Source of the DNA: Pollutimonas nitritireducens
GTDB taxonomy: Bacteria; Pseudomonadota; Gammaproteobacteria; Burkholderiales; Burkholderiaceae_B
DNA length: 64,000 nt
Assembly (NCBI RefSeq): GCF_002849615.1
Contig: NZ_PDNV01000006.1
Coordinates: 186,001 to 250,000, forward strand
Direction of reading: 5' to 3'
The first letter of the stretch is position 1, and each line of letters opens with the position of its first letter. Positions 1-10,786 of this stretch are shown here, piece after piece. The position numbers were made by a program, and so were the translations under genes. The notes beneath the pieces were generated by a model. It was not told where the DNA came from, did not search any database, and saw nothing but the letters and a program-made list of their open reading frames with translations.

Positions 1-477
1 TTCCGTCGCCTTCAGATCGTCGCGACGCAATGCCACCAGGGCGTACAAGGCGAACGACATCAATTCGACACCCAGATACACGGTGAGCATGCTGCCGGCC
101 GAGATCATCACCATCTGGCCCAATAAAGCGAACAATGTCAGCGAATACATTTCGCCGCCGTTCTTCATCATGCTGCGCGCTTCGGCGTACCCGCGTCCGT
201 AGATCAAGGTGGCGCCAACCGCCAAATAAGACAATATCTTCAGGAAGTGCGCCAGCGAGTCGACCACATACAGTCCGCCGAACGAACTGCCCTGCACGCC
301 TTCGCTCCACTGCCAGAAAGACAGACCAGTCAGGGACAGCAGTGTGATAATGCTGAGCGTAAAAGTGACATGACGCGATTCGGCTTTGTTCATCGCGTCG
401 ACGAGCAGTGTGACGGCAGCCAGAATCAGAAGCAGAATCTCGGGCAGAGCCAAGGCGAAGTCATAAGGATTTTGCAT
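1..477 (-). CDS. nuoN: NADH-quinone oxidoreductase subunit N, 3' truncated by window edge
   Basis: This is the first 159 codons of an antiporter-like membrane subunit of complex I, running off the left edge. I translated it from the ATG at 475-477. It begins [17 protein letters not shown] and continues with hydrophobic helices and the NuoN-like segment [19 protein letters not shown]. It lies 12 bp downstream of nuoM as the last gene of the nuo operon. In complex I, NuoL, NuoM and NuoN are the three large proton-pumping subunits. The identification is firm; the C-terminal two thirds cannot be seen. Confidence 0.93.
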   Translation of the reverse strand, partial: MQNPYDFALALPEILLLILAAVTLLVDAMNKAESRHVTFTLSIITLLSLTGLSFWQWSEGVQGSSFGGLYVVDSLAHFLKILSYLAVGATLIYGRGYAEARSMMKNGGEMYSLTLFALLGQMVMISAGSMLTVYLGVELMSFALYALVALRRDDLKATE

Positions 478-489
478 AATAGTTCGGGT

Positions 490-1989
490 CTACAGTTTCG
501 AGATAGAGACGTGCTGCAACAAGGCTTCCACCGACACGTGCATGACATCTGTAAACGGCTTGGGATAGATACCCATATATAACACCGCGATTGCCATGAC
601 ACCGAGGATGAAGAACTCGCGCGAGCTCAGATCGGTCATGGCCCGTACGTTGTCGTTGGCGATATCGCCGAACGCCACGCGCTTGAGCATCCACAAGGAA
701 TAGGAAGCGCCCAGTATCAGCGCCAGCGCAGCAAGAAGCCCTATCCAGAAGTTATATTGGACGGCGCCCAGAATCACCGTGAATTCGCCCACGAAGCCGC
801 TGGTCGCCGGCAATCCACTGTTGGCCATCGAAAACAGCACGAAAAAGGTCACAAACCGCGGCATGACATTGACTACGCCGCCGTAATCATCAATACGCCG
901 CGTGTGCATACGGTCGTACAACACGCCGATACACAGGAACATTGCGCCCGACACGAAACCGTGCGAGATCATCTGGATGATCGCGCCTTCGAGGCCAGCC
1001 GTATTGAACAAGAAGAAACCCAGCGTCACGAAGCCCATGTGGGCCACCGATGAATAAGCAACCAGCTTCTTCATATCATCCTGAACGATGGCGACCAGTC
1101 CGATATAAATGACGGCAATCAGCGACAAGGCGATCATCATGCCTGCGAGGCTTTGCGATGCATCAGGGGTGATAGGCAGAGAAAACCGAAGAAATCCGTA
1201 TGCGCCCAACTTGAGCATGATGGCTGCCAGCACGACGGAGCCGCCTGTCGGCGCCTCGACGTGTGCGTCCGGCAACCAGGTATGGACCGGCCACATCGGC
1301 ACTTTGACGGCAAAAGCAGCCAGTAGCGCAAGGAAAACCATGATTTGTGGCGTATACCCCAACTTCAATTGATGCCAGGTCAGAATGTCGAAGGAGCCGC
1401 CGGATGCATGCCAGAGGTAGATGAATGCAATCAGGGTCAGCAACGAACCCATCAACGTGTACAGGAAGAACTTGAATGCGGCGTATACGCGGTTAGGACC
1501 GCCCCACACCCCGATAATCAGGTACATCGGAATCAGGGTGGCTTCAAAAAAGACGTAAAACAGCATGCCATCGAGCGAGGCAAACACGCCCACCATCAGG
1601 CCCGACAGGATCAGGAAGGACGCCATGTACTGCCCGACCCGGCTGGTGATGACTTTCCAGCCGGACAATACTACGATGATCGTGATAAAGGCGGTGAGCA
1701 GGACGAACCAGATGGAAATCCCATCGATGCCGACGTGATAGTTGACTGCGAAAGTCTCTATCCACGATGTCTTCTCGACGAACTGCATGTCGGCCGTATT
1801 GGAATTGAAGCCGAAGTACAAGGGCAAGGTTACCAGGAAGCCCGCCACGGAGCCCACTAGTGCCAGCATACGCGTGAGTCCCGGCCGGTCGTCGCGACCA
1901 ACCATTAGTACGATCAGGCCAGCAATAATCGGTACGAAGATCGCAAGCGTTAACCAAGGGAGAGTAGAAGACGCCATATCGCTAGCCAT
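490..1989 (-). CDS. nuoM: NADH-quinone oxidoreductase subunit M
   Basis: A 499-residue polytopic membrane protein, normal length for NuoM. It is one of three Mrp-antiporter-like proton-translocating subunits of complex I. Landmarks are the conserved PMWPVHTWLPDAHVEAPTGG segment (about residues 235-255), the Glu/Lys-bearing helices typical of the family, and VAYSSVAHMGFVTLGFF. The start overlaps the nuoL stop by one base (TGATG), which suggests translational coupling. A second in-frame Met five residues in (MASSTLPW) is a possible alternative start. Nothing is unusual compared with betaproteobacterial nuo operons. Confidence 0.97.
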   Translation of the reverse strand: MASDMASSTLPWLTLAIFVPIIAGLIVLMVGRDDRPGLTRMLALVGSVAGFLVTLPLYFGFNSNTADMQFVEKTSWIETFAVNYHVGIDGISIWFVLLTAFITIIVVLSGWKVITSRVGQYMASFLILSGLMVGVFASLDGMLFYVFFEATLIPMYLIIGVWGGPNRVYAAFKFFLYTLMGSLLTLIAFIYLWHASGGSFDILTWHQLKLGYTPQIMVFLALLAAFAVKVPMWPVHTWLPDAHVEAPTGGSVVLAAIMLKLGAYGFLRFSLPITPDASQSLAGMMIALSLIAVIYIGLVAIVQDDMKKLVAYSSVAHMGFVTLGFFLFNTAGLEGAIIQMISHGFVSGAMFLCIGVLYDRMHTRRIDDYGGVVNVMPRFVTFFVLFSMANSGLPATSGFVGEFTVILGAVQYNFWIGLLAALALILGASYSLWMLKRVAFGDIANDNVRAMTDLSSREFFILGVMAIAVLYMGIYPKPFTDVMHVSVEALLQHVSISKL

Positions 1990-3989
1990 CAGAGAACCGT
2001 CAGTACAAAAAAGGTTAATAAAGCCATGATCCCGATGATCATCGCGAAGGCATAGTGATAGATATAGCCGGATTGCAAGTGGCGGCTGGCGGCTGCCAAC
2101 AGGCCTATGAATCGCGCACTTCCATTGATCATGATGCCGTCTATCAGGCCGCGATCACCCGCCTGCCAGAACCCTCTACCCAAGCCGCGCACGGCGCGTG
2201 CAATAACTTGCTCGTTGAACCAGTCGGCATAGTATTTGTTGTCCAGCACGCGGTTGATGAACGACAGCTTCTTATGTATGGCGGCCGGAACCTTCGGATT
2301 AATGAGGTAGCAATACCAGGCCACGACCAGACCCGCGATCATGAGCCAGAAAGGCAGCGTCACAAAGCCATGCAGCGCGTAGGCGACCCAGCCATGCCAA
2401 TGCCCGGCCAGTTCGGCCATGGCGGGATGCGCCGGCAACACCTTGATTACGCCATCGAAGAAGCCGTCGAACAGGAGCGGATCGATGAAGCAAATGCCAG
2501 CGATGACGGACGGAATGGCCAACAGCACCAAAGGCAGGGTCACGACCCACGGCGATTCATGAGGCGTACCGCCATGATGGCCGTGTTCGTCGTGCCCATG
2601 TGCGGCATGATCATGAGCATGGAACCGCTCTTTGCCATGGAACACCAGGAAGTACACACGGAAGGAGTACAGGGAAGTGACGAACACGCCGATCAATGTC
2701 GCGTAATAGGCAAAGTTTGCACCCCAGACATTAGCAGCGCCCGCCGCTTCGATGATGTGCTCCTTGGAGTAGAACCCTGAGAAAAAGGGTGTACCAACCA
2801 AGGCCAGCGTTCCCACCAGGAAGGTAATCCATGTAATCGGCATGTACTTGCGCAGGCCACCCATGTTGCGGATATCCTGGTCATGGTGCATGCCGATGAT
2901 CACCGAGCCTGCGCCCAGGAACAGCAATGCCTTGAAGAATGCGTGCGTCATCAGGTGGAAAATGGCGCCTGAATAGGCCGACGCGCCAAGCGCGACAGTC
3001 ATGTAGCCCAGTTGCGACAAAGTAGAGTACGCAATGACCCGCTTGATATCGGTCTGGACGATGCCCAGTATGCCCAGGAACAAGGCTCCGATCGCGCCAA
3101 TGACTATCATCACCGACAGCGCGGTGTCGGAGTACTCGAACACGGGTGAAAACCGGGCCACCATGAAGATGCCGGCTGTAACCATGGTTGCCGCGTGGAT
3201 CAGTGCCGAAATCGGCGTCGGGCCTTCCATCGAATCGGGAAGCCAGGAGTGCAATGGAACTTGTGCCGACTTACCCATGGCTCCAACGAACAAGGCTATG
3301 CAGGCCACGGTAAGCAGTTGCCAGTCGGTACCCGGGAAAGTCATGCCTGCCAGCTTTTCGGTCTGGGCGAACACGTCACCGTAGTGCATGCTGCCTGTGT
3401 AGGCAAACAACAGCGCAATACCGAGCAAGAACCCGAAATCGCCTACGCGATTCATCAAGAAAGCCTTCATGTTGGCAAAAATGGCAGTTGGACGCGTGTA
3501 CCAGAAACCAATCAACAAGTAGGACACCAGACCCACGGCTTCCCAGCCGAAGAACAACTGAACCATGTTGTTGGACATGACCAGCATCAACATGGAAAAG
3601 GTGAACAGCGAAATATAGGAAAAGAAACGCTGGTAGCCCGGATCGTCGGCCATGTATCCGATGGTATAGATATGCACCATGAGCGACACCGATGTAACCA
3701 CCACCATCATCAGCGCTGAGAGGGAATCTATGAGAAACCCCAGTTCAAGCTTGGTCGTGCCGATGACACTCCAGGTGTAGAGCGCGCCGTCGAAGGTCTG
3801 CCCGTCCAGCACCTGCAGCAAGACAATGACGGAACCAATGAAGGAGATCAGTACGCCCAGAATGGTAATAAGATGAGAGCCGCGCCGGCTGACGAAGCGG
3901 CCTAGAAACCCCGTACCGAAAAATCCGGCCAATATGGCTCCCACCAAGGGAGCCAGCGCAATCAATAAATATAGATTTGGTGAATTCAT
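1989..3989 (-). CDS. nuoL: NADH-quinone oxidoreductase subunit L
   Basis: A 666-residue membrane subunit of complex I with the NuoL architecture: an antiporter core (WEAVGLVSYLLIGFWYTRP, QVPLHSWLPDSMEGPTPISA, AYSTLSQLGYM) and a C-terminal lateral helix region. I take the start as MNSPNLYLL at 3989, because this matches family N-termini and leaves a normal 16-bp gap from nuoK. An open frame extends 15 codons further upstream, but that would run into nuoK. A His-rich loop (about 20 residues with HDHAAHGHDEHGHHGG) lies near the middle; such loops occur in NuoL of related organisms. Confidence 0.96.
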   Translation of the reverse strand: MNSPNLYLLIALAPLVGAILAGFFGTGFLGRFVSRRGSHLITILGVLISFIGSVIVLLQVLDGQTFDGALYTWSVIGTTKLELGFLIDSLSALMMVVVTSVSLMVHIYTIGYMADDPGYQRFFSYISLFTFSMLMLVMSNNMVQLFFGWEAVGLVSYLLIGFWYTRPTAIFANMKAFLMNRVGDFGFLLGIALLFAYTGSMHYGDVFAQTEKLAGMTFPGTDWQLLTVACIALFVGAMGKSAQVPLHSWLPDSMEGPTPISALIHAATMVTAGIFMVARFSPVFEYSDTALSVMIVIGAIGALFLGILGIVQTDIKRVIAYSTLSQLGYMTVALGASAYSGAIFHLMTHAFFKALLFLGAGSVIIGMHHDQDIRNMGGLRKYMPITWITFLVGTLALVGTPFFSGFYSKEHIIEAAGAANVWGANFAYYATLIGVFVTSLYSFRVYFLVFHGKERFHAHDHAAHGHDEHGHHGGTPHESPWVVTLPLVLLAIPSVIAGICFIDPLLFDGFFDGVIKVLPAHPAMAELAGHWHGWVAYALHGFVTLPFWLMIAGLVVAWYCYLINPKVPAAIHKKLSFINRVLDNKYYADWFNEQVIARAVRGLGRGFWQAGDRGLIDGIMINGSARFIGLLAAASRHLQSGYIYHYAFAMIIGIMALLTFFVLTVL

Positions 3990-4005
3990 AGTATGTGCAA
4001 TCCCA

Positions 4006-4314
4006 TCAACCCTTGAGCTGGTCAAGTTCTTCAACGTTGATCGTATTCAGGTTGCGGAACAGCAGCACCAAAATCGCCAATCCGATGGCCGCTTCAGCGG
4101 CCGCCACCGTAAGAATAAAGAAAACGAACACCTGGCCGGCGGTGTCTCCGAACCAGGTAGAAAACGCCACGAAGTTCATATTGACCGCGAGCAACATGAG
4201 CTCGATGGACATCAAAAGAATGATGATATTGCGACGGTTCAGGAAGAATCCAAAGATACCGGTCGCAAACAGGATAGCGCCAAGTATCAGGTAATGAGCG
4301 AGCGTCAGTGTCAT
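4006..4314 (-). CDS. nuoK: NADH-quinone oxidoreductase subunit K
   Basis: A 102-residue, three-helix membrane subunit of complex I, exactly the usual size. The conserved Glu residues of NuoK helices are visible in [19 protein letters not shown] and [17 protein letters not shown], which take part in the charged axis of proton translocation. The start codon overlaps the nuoJ stop by four bases (ATGA), as expected for tightly coupled nuo genes. No anomalies. Confidence 0.96.
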   Translation of the reverse strand: MTLTLAHYLILGAILFATGIFGFFLNRRNIIILLMSIELMLLAVNMNFVAFSTWFGDTAGQVFVFFILTVAAAEAAIGLAILVLLFRNLNTINVEELDQLKG

Positions 4315-4952
4315 TTCTTGTCCCCATGGTCTTGATTGGCGCCGGGTACCGCGGAAGGCAATTCGGTTTGCGAAGGAATGCTGACCATGCGCAGGCGATC
4401 ACTGGCACGCACTTTCACCTGTTCGGATGGACGTGTCCGCTTGACATCAGTGCGGCGACGCAAGGTAAGCGCAATCGCCGACACCATGCCGACCAGCAGA
4501 ATGACACCTCCAACCTGCACGGCAAACACGTAGTCGGTATACATTGCCACGCCCAACGCGTAGGTATTATCGTAGTCGTCGGCCACAGCGGCCTGTGGGC
4601 CGGCATCGAACCAGGTCTTGGCCAGCACGAAGGCCATTTCCAACACCATGATCAACCCAATGACCAGGCCGAGCGGCAGGTAAGTCTTGAGGCCGGTACG
4701 CAACGCTTCCAGGCGCACGTCCATCATCATGACGACGAACAGGAACAGGACCATGACGGCGCCGACATAGACCACGACCAGCAGCAGGGCGAGAAATTCG
4801 GCACCCAGCAACATCCAGATCATGGATGCCGTGAAAAACGTCAGAATAAGGTGCAGGACACCGGTGACCGGGCTGGTTGCGGTGATAACGCGAAACGCGG
4901 CCACTACCAGCACCAACGCCAATATATAAAACAGGACTGTAGAAAAAATCAT
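4311..4952 (-). CDS. nuoJ: NADH-quinone oxidoreductase subunit J
   Basis: A 213-residue membrane subunit of complex I. The N-terminal four to five hydrophobic helices include the conserved [19 protein letters not shown] stretch, which forms the flexible pi-bulge helix region in NuoJ. The C-terminal about 45 residues are hydrophilic and weakly conserved, as in other members. It sits between nuoI (18 bp away) and nuoK (4-base overlap). The identification rests on the motif, length and operon position. Confidence 0.95.
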   Translation of the reverse strand: MIFSTVLFYILALVLVVAAFRVITATSPVTGVLHLILTFFTASMIWMLLGAEFLALLLVVVYVGAVMVLFLFVVMMMDVRLEALRTGLKTYLPLGLVIGLIMVLEMAFVLAKTWFDAGPQAAVADDYDNTYALGVAMYTDYVFAVQVGGVILLVGMVSAIALTLRRRTDVKRTRPSEQVKVRASDRLRMVSIPSQTELPSAVPGANQDHGDKK

Positions 4953-4970
4953 GAGTGTCGGGTCCGGGCA

Positions 4971-5459
4971 TCAACGATAAGGGGCGTCTTCGGAACGACG
5001 GCGTGCAATCTCGGGCTCGTAACGATCACCGATCGCCAGCAGCATGTCTTTGGTGTAGTACAGGTCGCCACGCTTTTCGCCGTGATATTCGGAGATGTGC
5101 GTTTCAACGATGGAATCCACCGGACAGCTTTCTTCGCAGAAGCCACAGAAAATGCATTTGGCCAGATCGATGTCGTAACGCGTCGTGCGCCGCGTACCGT
5201 CGTCGCGTTCTTCCGATTCGATGGAGATGGCCAGGGCCGGGCACACCGCTTCGCACAGCTTGCAGGCAATGCAGCGCTCTTCCCCGTTGGGATATCGGCG
5301 CAGCGCATGCAGCCCCCGAAAACGTGGCGATGCAGGCGTTTTCTCCTGCGGATAGCGCAAGGTAACCTTGCGCTTGAAGAAATACTTGCCCGTCAGGCGC
5401 ATACCCTTCAACATCTCGGACAGCATCAAGCTGCCGAAGAAATCTTTAATTGCTTCCAT
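4971..5459 (-). CDS. nuoI: NADH-quinone oxidoreductase subunit I (two 4Fe-4S ferredoxin-like)
   Basis: A 162-residue peripheral-arm subunit carrying the N6a and N6b clusters of complex I. Two classical CxxCxxCxxxCP motifs are present: [12 protein letters not shown] and [12 protein letters not shown]. The N-terminus has the amphipathic segment usual for betaproteobacterial NuoI, and the length is standard. It lies between nuoH (17 bp) and nuoJ. All eight cluster-ligating cysteines are intact. Confidence 0.97.
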   Translation of the reverse strand: MEAIKDFFGSLMLSEMLKGMRLTGKYFFKRKVTLRYPQEKTPASPRFRGLHALRRYPNGEERCIACKLCEAVCPALAISIESEERDDGTRRTTRYDIDLAKCIFCGFCEESCPVDSIVETHISEYHGEKRGDLYYTKDMLLAIGDRYEPEIARRRSEDAPYR

Positions 5460-5476
5460 AATCTAGCCCCTGTGTC

Positions 5477-6550
5477 CTATTGCCATATATTCCATGGCGT
5501 TTGCATCCAGATCGCGACCACCAGCAACCATATGCCGGTGAACGGAATGAACACTTTCCAGCCCAGACGCATGATCTGATCGTAGCGATAACGAGGGAAC
5601 GTCGCACGGAACCACACAAACATCGAAACCACTACAAAGGTCTTGAGTCCCAACCACAGCCACCCCGGTATCCAGGTCAGCGGCGCAATTTCCAGGGGAG
5701 GCATCCAACCGCCCAGAAACATGATGGAAGCCAAGGCCGAAAGCAAGATCATGTTGGCGTATTCGCCAAGGAAGAACAACGCGAAGCCCATGCCCGAATA
5801 CTCAACCATGTGACCCGCCACAATTTCCGACTCGCCCTCTACAACGTCGAAGGGATGCCGATTGGTTTCGGCCACCGCGGACACGACGTAGATTACGAAC
5901 AAAGGCAACAAGGGCAACCAGTTCCAGGACATGAAGTTCACGCCCTTATCGGCAAACCAGCCCTGCCCCTGGCCATTGACGATCCCGCTTAAATTCAGCG
6001 TACCCGACACCAGCAGGACGGTGATCAACACGAAACCGATAGCAAGTTCGTAAGAAACCATTTGCGCCGCGGCGCGCAAGGCACCCAGAAAGGCATACTT
6101 GGAATTGGACGCCCAACCCGCCACGATGACCCCATATACGCCTATCGAGGTAATGGCCATAACATAGAGCAGTCCCGCATTCACGTTGGCGAGGACGATT
6201 TCCGGGCCAAACGGAATGACGGCCCATGCTGCCAGCGCCGGCATAAGCGTGACCACGGGTGCCAGGACATACAAGACCTTATTGGCCTTGGCGGGCATGA
6301 TCACTTCTTTGGTAAGAAGCTTGAATACGTCGGCGAACGGTTGCAACAGACCGCGATAACCCACCCGGTTGGGGCCCCGGCGCACGTGCATGGCGCCTAT
6401 CATCTTGCGTTCCCAGTATGTCAGGTAGGCAACGGACAAAATGATGGGCACGGCGATGACGACGATTTTGACGATCGTCCAGACCACCAGCCAGGCGGTG
6501 GGGCCGATGAGACCTGTACCGTAATTATTGAGAAGAGTAAGCCACTCCAT
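5477..6550 (-). CDS. nuoH: NADH-quinone oxidoreductase subunit H
   Basis: A 357-residue membrane subunit of complex I that forms the quinone-access chamber. Eight hydrophobic helices are evident. Conserved loops include [20 protein letters not shown] near residue 45 and [20 protein letters not shown] near residue 210, the latter with the Glu/Asp cluster facing the quinone tunnel. The start overlaps the end of nuoG by a single base. Length and order (nuoG-nuoH-nuoI) are standard. Confidence 0.97.
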   Translation of the reverse strand: MEWLTLLNNYGTGLIGPTAWLVVWTIVKIVVIAVPIILSVAYLTYWERKMIGAMHVRRGPNRVGYRGLLQPFADVFKLLTKEVIMPAKANKVLYVLAPVVTLMPALAAWAVIPFGPEIVLANVNAGLLYVMAITSIGVYGVIVAGWASNSKYAFLGALRAAAQMVSYELAIGFVLITVLLVSGTLNLSGIVNGQGQGWFADKGVNFMSWNWLPLLPLFVIYVVSAVAETNRHPFDVVEGESEIVAGHMVEYSGMGFALFFLGEYANMILLSALASIMFLGGWMPPLEIAPLTWIPGWLWLGLKTFVVVSMFVWFRATFPRYRYDQIMRLGWKVFIPFTGIWLLVVAIWMQTPWNIWQ

Positions 6551-8877
6551 TAGGCACGCTCCACCGTCAGTTGGCCGAAACCGCTACCCAGCGCCAGCGT
6601 TTCATTGAACGCTGTGGCGACCCGCACACATCCCGGCGCTACCGTATCGTCCAGGAAAGCCGCAAGAACCACTTGTCCTTGCGCCGAGCCGATGCGCACA
6701 GCTGTACCCGCTTCGATGCCCAGGCCGGCCAGCGTACTGGATGCCATGCGGGCGTGGGGTGCCTGGGATGCAGTCGTATCCTGCAAGGGCTGCGAACGAC
6801 GCACCAGAGCGTCGCTGCGGTAAATCGGTACATCAGCAACCCGTTCGAGGCCTTCGCGCTTGCTGGACAAACCCGCGCTGGCAGTCACGTCATTGGACAG
6901 ACGCCCATCGATGCCGCTGACCAGTACGGTCTCGCGGACGGATTCAGAGGTCTCGTCATCGAATCCCTGCAACTGGAACAGGTTGCCCAGAACGCGCAAG
7001 ACCTTCCAGGCCGGACGTGTGTCGGCAAACGGCGCCGCGGCACCCTTGAAGCTTTGGACCCGCCCTTCCGCATTGACGAACGTGCCAGATGTTTCGGTGA
7101 ACGGCGAAATTGGCAACATCACATCGGCCCACTCTTGCGCCGCCGATTTGAAGGAAGTCAGTGCAACGGCGAAGCCCGCCGCCTTCAGGACTTCGAGCGC
7201 GCGGGCGCCATTGTCGCTGTCGAAGGCAGGTTCGGCATGCAGGACCAGATACGCTTTAAGCGGCTGAGCGAGCATTTGCTCGGCGGTCAGTCCTCCTTTG
7301 CCCGGAGTCGCGCCGGCAAGATAGCCGCCCACGGTATTAGCGCCAGGGGTAAGGAATCCGAATTTGGCGCTGGCGGACCGAGCCACGGCGTAGGCGTTGG
7401 CGGCGATAAGGCCGGCCTTATCGGAACCGACCGCCATGTTACCAAGCAGCACGGCCACGCGTTGGCCCGACGAAAGGCTGGCCGCGATGAGCTGCGCGGC
7501 AGGCGATGGCTCTACCTTGGCAAACGCCTCGGGAACAGGTTGATCTTTGGCTTGCGCCAAAGCAACGAGCACTTCCGCAAGTGCATTCGGCAACAGGCTG
7601 GGCGCCACCGTCATGCGGCCGCTTACGGGGAAAAGCGGATCGTCTGCAGCGGAGTCGATAAACGATACCTGGGTACCGTGCTTGACGGCCTGGCGCAAGC
7701 GCTGCGCCATCAGTGGATGGTCCTTGCGCAGGAAAGAACCAACAATCAGCACCCGGTCCAGTTGGCCGAGTTCCGCAATAGGCATGCCCAGCCACGGCAC
7801 ACCGGCCACAGCCTGTTCGAATGTGGGGTCGATGCCGCGCAGGCGGAAGTCCACGTTTTCGGATCCGAGCGCACGCATGAGCCGCGCCAGCAAGGCGAGT
7901 TCTTCAGTCGTTGCGTTATGGTTTCCTATTCCGCCAATCTGTTCGGCACCAAACTGATCGCGCACAGTATTGAAGCCATGCACGACCACCTGCAAGGCAT
8001 CGCTCCAGGATGCTTCCCGCCACTGGCCATCTTCGCCCTTGAGCATGGGATGAGCCAACCGATCTTCGGTATACAGCCCTTCGTACGAAAAACGATCGCG
8101 ATCGCTGATCCAGCATTCGTTCACGTCCTCATTTTCGAACGGTACGACGCGCAGGACGCGGTCAAGCTTCGCCTGCACGACCAGATTCGCGCCCAGGCTG
8201 TCATGCGGACTTACTGAACGGCGCCGCCCCATTTCCCAGGTGCGGGCCGTGAATTTGAACGGTTTGGACAGCAAGGCGCCAACCGGGCAGATGTCGATCA
8301 TGTTTCCGGAAAGCTCGGACTCCACCGCCTCGCCGACGAAAGTCGTGATCTCGGAGAACTCGCCCCGATTGATCATGCCCACTTCCATGATGCCGCCGAT
8401 CTCCTGACCAAAGCGCACGCAACGCGTGCAATGGATGCAGCGTTGCATGCCGTCGGTCGAAATGAGCGGGCCCATGGATTTGGCGACGACCACGCGCTTC
8501 TCCTCGCGGTAGCGCGATGCCGATGCGCCATAGCCCACGGCAAGATCCTGAAGCTGGCACTCACCGCCCTGGTCGCACACCGGGCAATCCAGCGGGTGAT
8601 TGATGAGCAGGAATTCCATGACGCTTTTCTGGGCCGCAATGGCTTTTTCCGAACGCGTGTGCACGATCATGCCGTTGGTCACGGGCGTGGCACAGGCCGG
8701 CAGCGCCTTGGGCGCTTTCTCGACGTCGACCAGGCACATGCGGCAATTGGCAGCAATGGACAGTTTCTTGTGATAGCAGAAGTGCGGCACATAGACGCCG
8801 AGTTTGTGCGCGGCCTGTATGACCATGCTGCCCTCGGGCGCTTCTACTTTAATGCCGTCGATGGTGAGTTCAACCAT
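6550..8877 (-). CDS. nuoG: NADH-quinone oxidoreductase subunit G
   Basis: A 775-residue iron-sulfur subunit of the peripheral arm. The N-terminal 2Fe-2S domain has [15 protein letters not shown]. It is followed by the His-Cys3 4Fe-4S site [17 protein letters not shown] and the third site [16 protein letters not shown] with a downstream CPVGAL. The C-terminal molybdopterin-oxidoreductase-like domain, catalytically inactive in complex I, fills residues about 220-775. The start is fixed by [16 protein letters not shown], and the gene follows nuoF by 15 bp. Confidence 0.96.
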   Translation of the reverse strand: MVELTIDGIKVEAPEGSMVIQAAHKLGVYVPHFCYHKKLSIAANCRMCLVDVEKAPKALPACATPVTNGMIVHTRSEKAIAAQKSVMEFLLINHPLDCPVCDQGGECQLQDLAVGYGASASRYREEKRVVVAKSMGPLISTDGMQRCIHCTRCVRFGQEIGGIMEVGMINRGEFSEITTFVGEAVESELSGNMIDICPVGALLSKPFKFTARTWEMGRRRSVSPHDSLGANLVVQAKLDRVLRVVPFENEDVNECWISDRDRFSYEGLYTEDRLAHPMLKGEDGQWREASWSDALQVVVHGFNTVRDQFGAEQIGGIGNHNATTEELALLARLMRALGSENVDFRLRGIDPTFEQAVAGVPWLGMPIAELGQLDRVLIVGSFLRKDHPLMAQRLRQAVKHGTQVSFIDSAADDPLFPVSGRMTVAPSLLPNALAEVLVALAQAKDQPVPEAFAKVEPSPAAQLIAASLSSGQRVAVLLGNMAVGSDKAGLIAANAYAVARSASAKFGFLTPGANTVGGYLAGATPGKGGLTAEQMLAQPLKAYLVLHAEPAFDSDNGARALEVLKAAGFAVALTSFKSAAQEWADVMLPISPFTETSGTFVNAEGRVQSFKGAAAPFADTRPAWKVLRVLGNLFQLQGFDDETSESVRETVLVSGIDGRLSNDVTASAGLSSKREGLERVADVPIYRSDALVRRSQPLQDTTASQAPHARMASSTLAGLGIEAGTAVRIGSAQGQVVLAAFLDDTVAPGCVRVATAFNETLALGSGFGQLTVERA

Positions 8878-8892
8878 TAGCGTATCCTGAAC

Positions 8893-10260
8893 CTACAAAT
8901 ATTTTGGCACCACACAGCTTTTATGCTCGATGTGGTGTGCGAACTCGTCGCGGAAATGCTTGATAAAGCTGCGTACCGGCATGGCGGCGGCGTCGCCCAG
9001 CGCACAGATTGTGCGCCCCATGATGTTATGGGCCACTGAATCGAGGACATCGAGGTCTTCGGGACGACCCTGGCCGTTTTCAATGCGCTCGACCATGCGG
9101 TACAACCAACCCGTCCCTTCCCGGCACGGTGTGCACTGACCGCAGCTTTCTTCGAAGTAGAAGTACGAAAGGCGCATCAACGACTTGACCATGCAACGTG
9201 TTTCATCCATGACAATGACGGCGCCCGACCCCAGCATGGATCCTGCCTTTGCAATGGAATCGTAGTCCATCGTGGTCTGCATCATGATGTCGGCCGGCAA
9301 CACCGGGGCACTGGATCCGCCAGGAATCACCGCCTTGAGCTTGCGACCACCGCGCATGCCGCCGGCCAGCTCGAGCAGCTTGCTGAACGGCGTTCCCAAC
9401 GGAATTTCATAGTTGCCAGGCAGCTCGACATCGCCCGATACCGAGAACAGCTTGGTTCCGCCATTATTGGGCAGACCGATCTCGAGGTACTCTTGTGCAC
9501 TATTGCGGAAAATCCATGGCACGGCGGCGAACGTTTCAGTGTTATTGATCGTGGTCGGCTTACCATAGAGACCAAAACTGGCAGGGAAAGGCGGCTTGAA
9601 GCGCGGCTGTCCTTTCTTGCCTTCCAGCGATTCCAGCAAGGCTGTTTCTTCGCCGCATATATAGGCGCCGTAGCCGTGGAATGCATGCAACTGGAAGCTG
9701 AATTCCGAACTCAGGATTTTATCGCCCAGGAAACCGGCTGCTCGGGCCTCTTCCAATGCCTGTTCGAAACGCTGGTAAATCTCGAAAATTTCGCCGTGTA
9801 TGTAGTTGTAGCCCACTGTGATGCCCATCGCGTAAGCCGCGATGGCCATCCCCTCGATCACGATATGCGGATTGAAACGCAGAATATCGCGATCTTTGAA
9901 GGTGCCAGGCTCGCCTTCATCGGAGTTGCAAACCAAATACTTCTGGCCAGGCAACGTTCGCGGCATGAAGCTCCACTTCAGGCCGGTCGGGAAACCCGCA
10001 CCGCCGCGGCCGCGTAAACCGGATGCCTTGACCGTGGCGATAACGTCATCGGGCGTCATTCCTGTGGACAGTATCTTGCGCAGTGCTTCATAACCACCGC
10101 GCTTAACGTAATCTTCAAGACCCCAGTTCGCGCCATCCAGTCCGGCAATGATTTGCGGGCTGAGGTGGCGGTTGTGGAATATCATGCTGTTTTCCAGGTT
10201 TCCGGCAGGGTCTGGAACTAGCCCTTGGGAAAACTGCTGCAGTAGACCCGACGCGCTCAT
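8893..10260 (-). CDS. nuoF: NADH-quinone oxidoreductase subunit F (NADH/FMN-binding)
   Basis: A 455-residue flavoprotein subunit that oxidises NADH and passes electrons to the N3 cluster. Visible sites are the FMN/NADH glycine-rich segment [18 protein letters not shown], the acidic [12 protein letters not shown] motif, and the N3 ligands [15 protein letters not shown] with a distal Cys (TICALGDAA). The start used overlaps nuoE by four bases (ATGA). An internal Met at [11 protein letters not shown], 26 codons downstream, is an alternative. The upstream start is favoured by coupling, but protein data are lacking. Confidence 0.96.
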   Translation of the reverse strand: MSASGLLQQFSQGLVPDPAGNLENSMIFHNRHLSPQIIAGLDGANWGLEDYVKRGGYEALRKILSTGMTPDDVIATVKASGLRGRGGAGFPTGLKWSFMPRTLPGQKYLVCNSDEGEPGTFKDRDILRFNPHIVIEGMAIAAYAMGITVGYNYIHGEIFEIYQRFEQALEEARAAGFLGDKILSSEFSFQLHAFHGYGAYICGEETALLESLEGKKGQPRFKPPFPASFGLYGKPTTINNTETFAAVPWIFRNSAQEYLEIGLPNNGGTKLFSVSGDVELPGNYEIPLGTPFSKLLELAGGMRGGRKLKAVIPGGSSAPVLPADIMMQTTMDYDSIAKAGSMLGSGAVIVMDETRCMVKSLMRLSYFYFEESCGQCTPCREGTGWLYRMVERIENGQGRPEDLDVLDSVAHNIMGRTICALGDAAAMPVRSFIKHFRDEFAHHIEHKSCVVPKYL

Positions 10261-10751
10261 GCCGACTCCCCGTGCTGTTTGAGTTCCTGGATCATCGCGT
10301 CTATTTTTTCATGCGACATGCGTACACACATATGCTTGTTGTTCATGGTCATGACAGGCGAATCGCCGCAAGCACCCATGCATTCGCCTTCCATCAAGGT
10401 AAAGAGACCGTCGGGCGTGGTTTCGTGAAAACCAATGCCGAGCTTTTGCTTGAGGTAGTCGGCCGCCTTGACGCCATCGCGCAGCGCACAGGGCAGGTTC
10501 GTGCATACCGTGATCTTGAACCGACCCGTGGGATGCGTATTGAACATATTGTAGAAAGTGGCGACCTCTTGCACGGCGATGGGGGGCACATGCAGATACG
10601 CGGCGATGTCGGTGATGACGTCGGCCGAAACCCACCCTTTCTCGTCCTGGGCGACGGCCAAGGCGGCCATGATGGCCGACTGTTGCCTGTCGCCAGGGAA
10701 CTTGGTGAGCTCCTGGTCGATCTTTTGGTACGCTTGTTCGGAAAGCAGCAT
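10257..10751 (-). CDS. nuoE: NADH-quinone oxidoreductase subunit E (2Fe-2S)
   Basis: A 164-residue thioredoxin-fold 2Fe-2S subunit carrying the off-pathway N1a cluster of complex I. The four ligands lie in [12 protein letters not shown] (about residues 85-95) and in [11 protein letters not shown] (about 125-135), in the usual Cx4C...CxxxC spacing. The helical N-terminal domain ([16 protein letters not shown]) precedes them. Standard length; it sits between nuoD (35 bp) and nuoF (overlap). Confidence 0.96.
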   Translation of the reverse strand: MLLSEQAYQKIDQELTKFPGDRQQSAIMAALAVAQDEKGWVSADVITDIAAYLHVPPIAVQEVATFYNMFNTHPTGRFKITVCTNLPCALRDGVKAADYLKQKLGIGFHETTPDGLFTLMEGECMGACGDSPVMTMNNKHMCVRMSHEKIDAMIQELKQHGESA

Positions 10752-10786
10752 AGTTTGAATCCGGTTTTTACCTTGGCTGGTGCCGG

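Noticed and set aside
4308-5579. A 423-codon open frame antisense to nuoJ and nuoI
   Set aside because: It lies fully opposite confirmed nuo genes, is His/Gln/Arg-rich and low in hydrophobic structure, and has no recognisable domain. It is a mirror of GC-rich codon use. The same applies to long antisense frames at 6571-8217, 10853-12172, 13977-15098 and 18955-20661.
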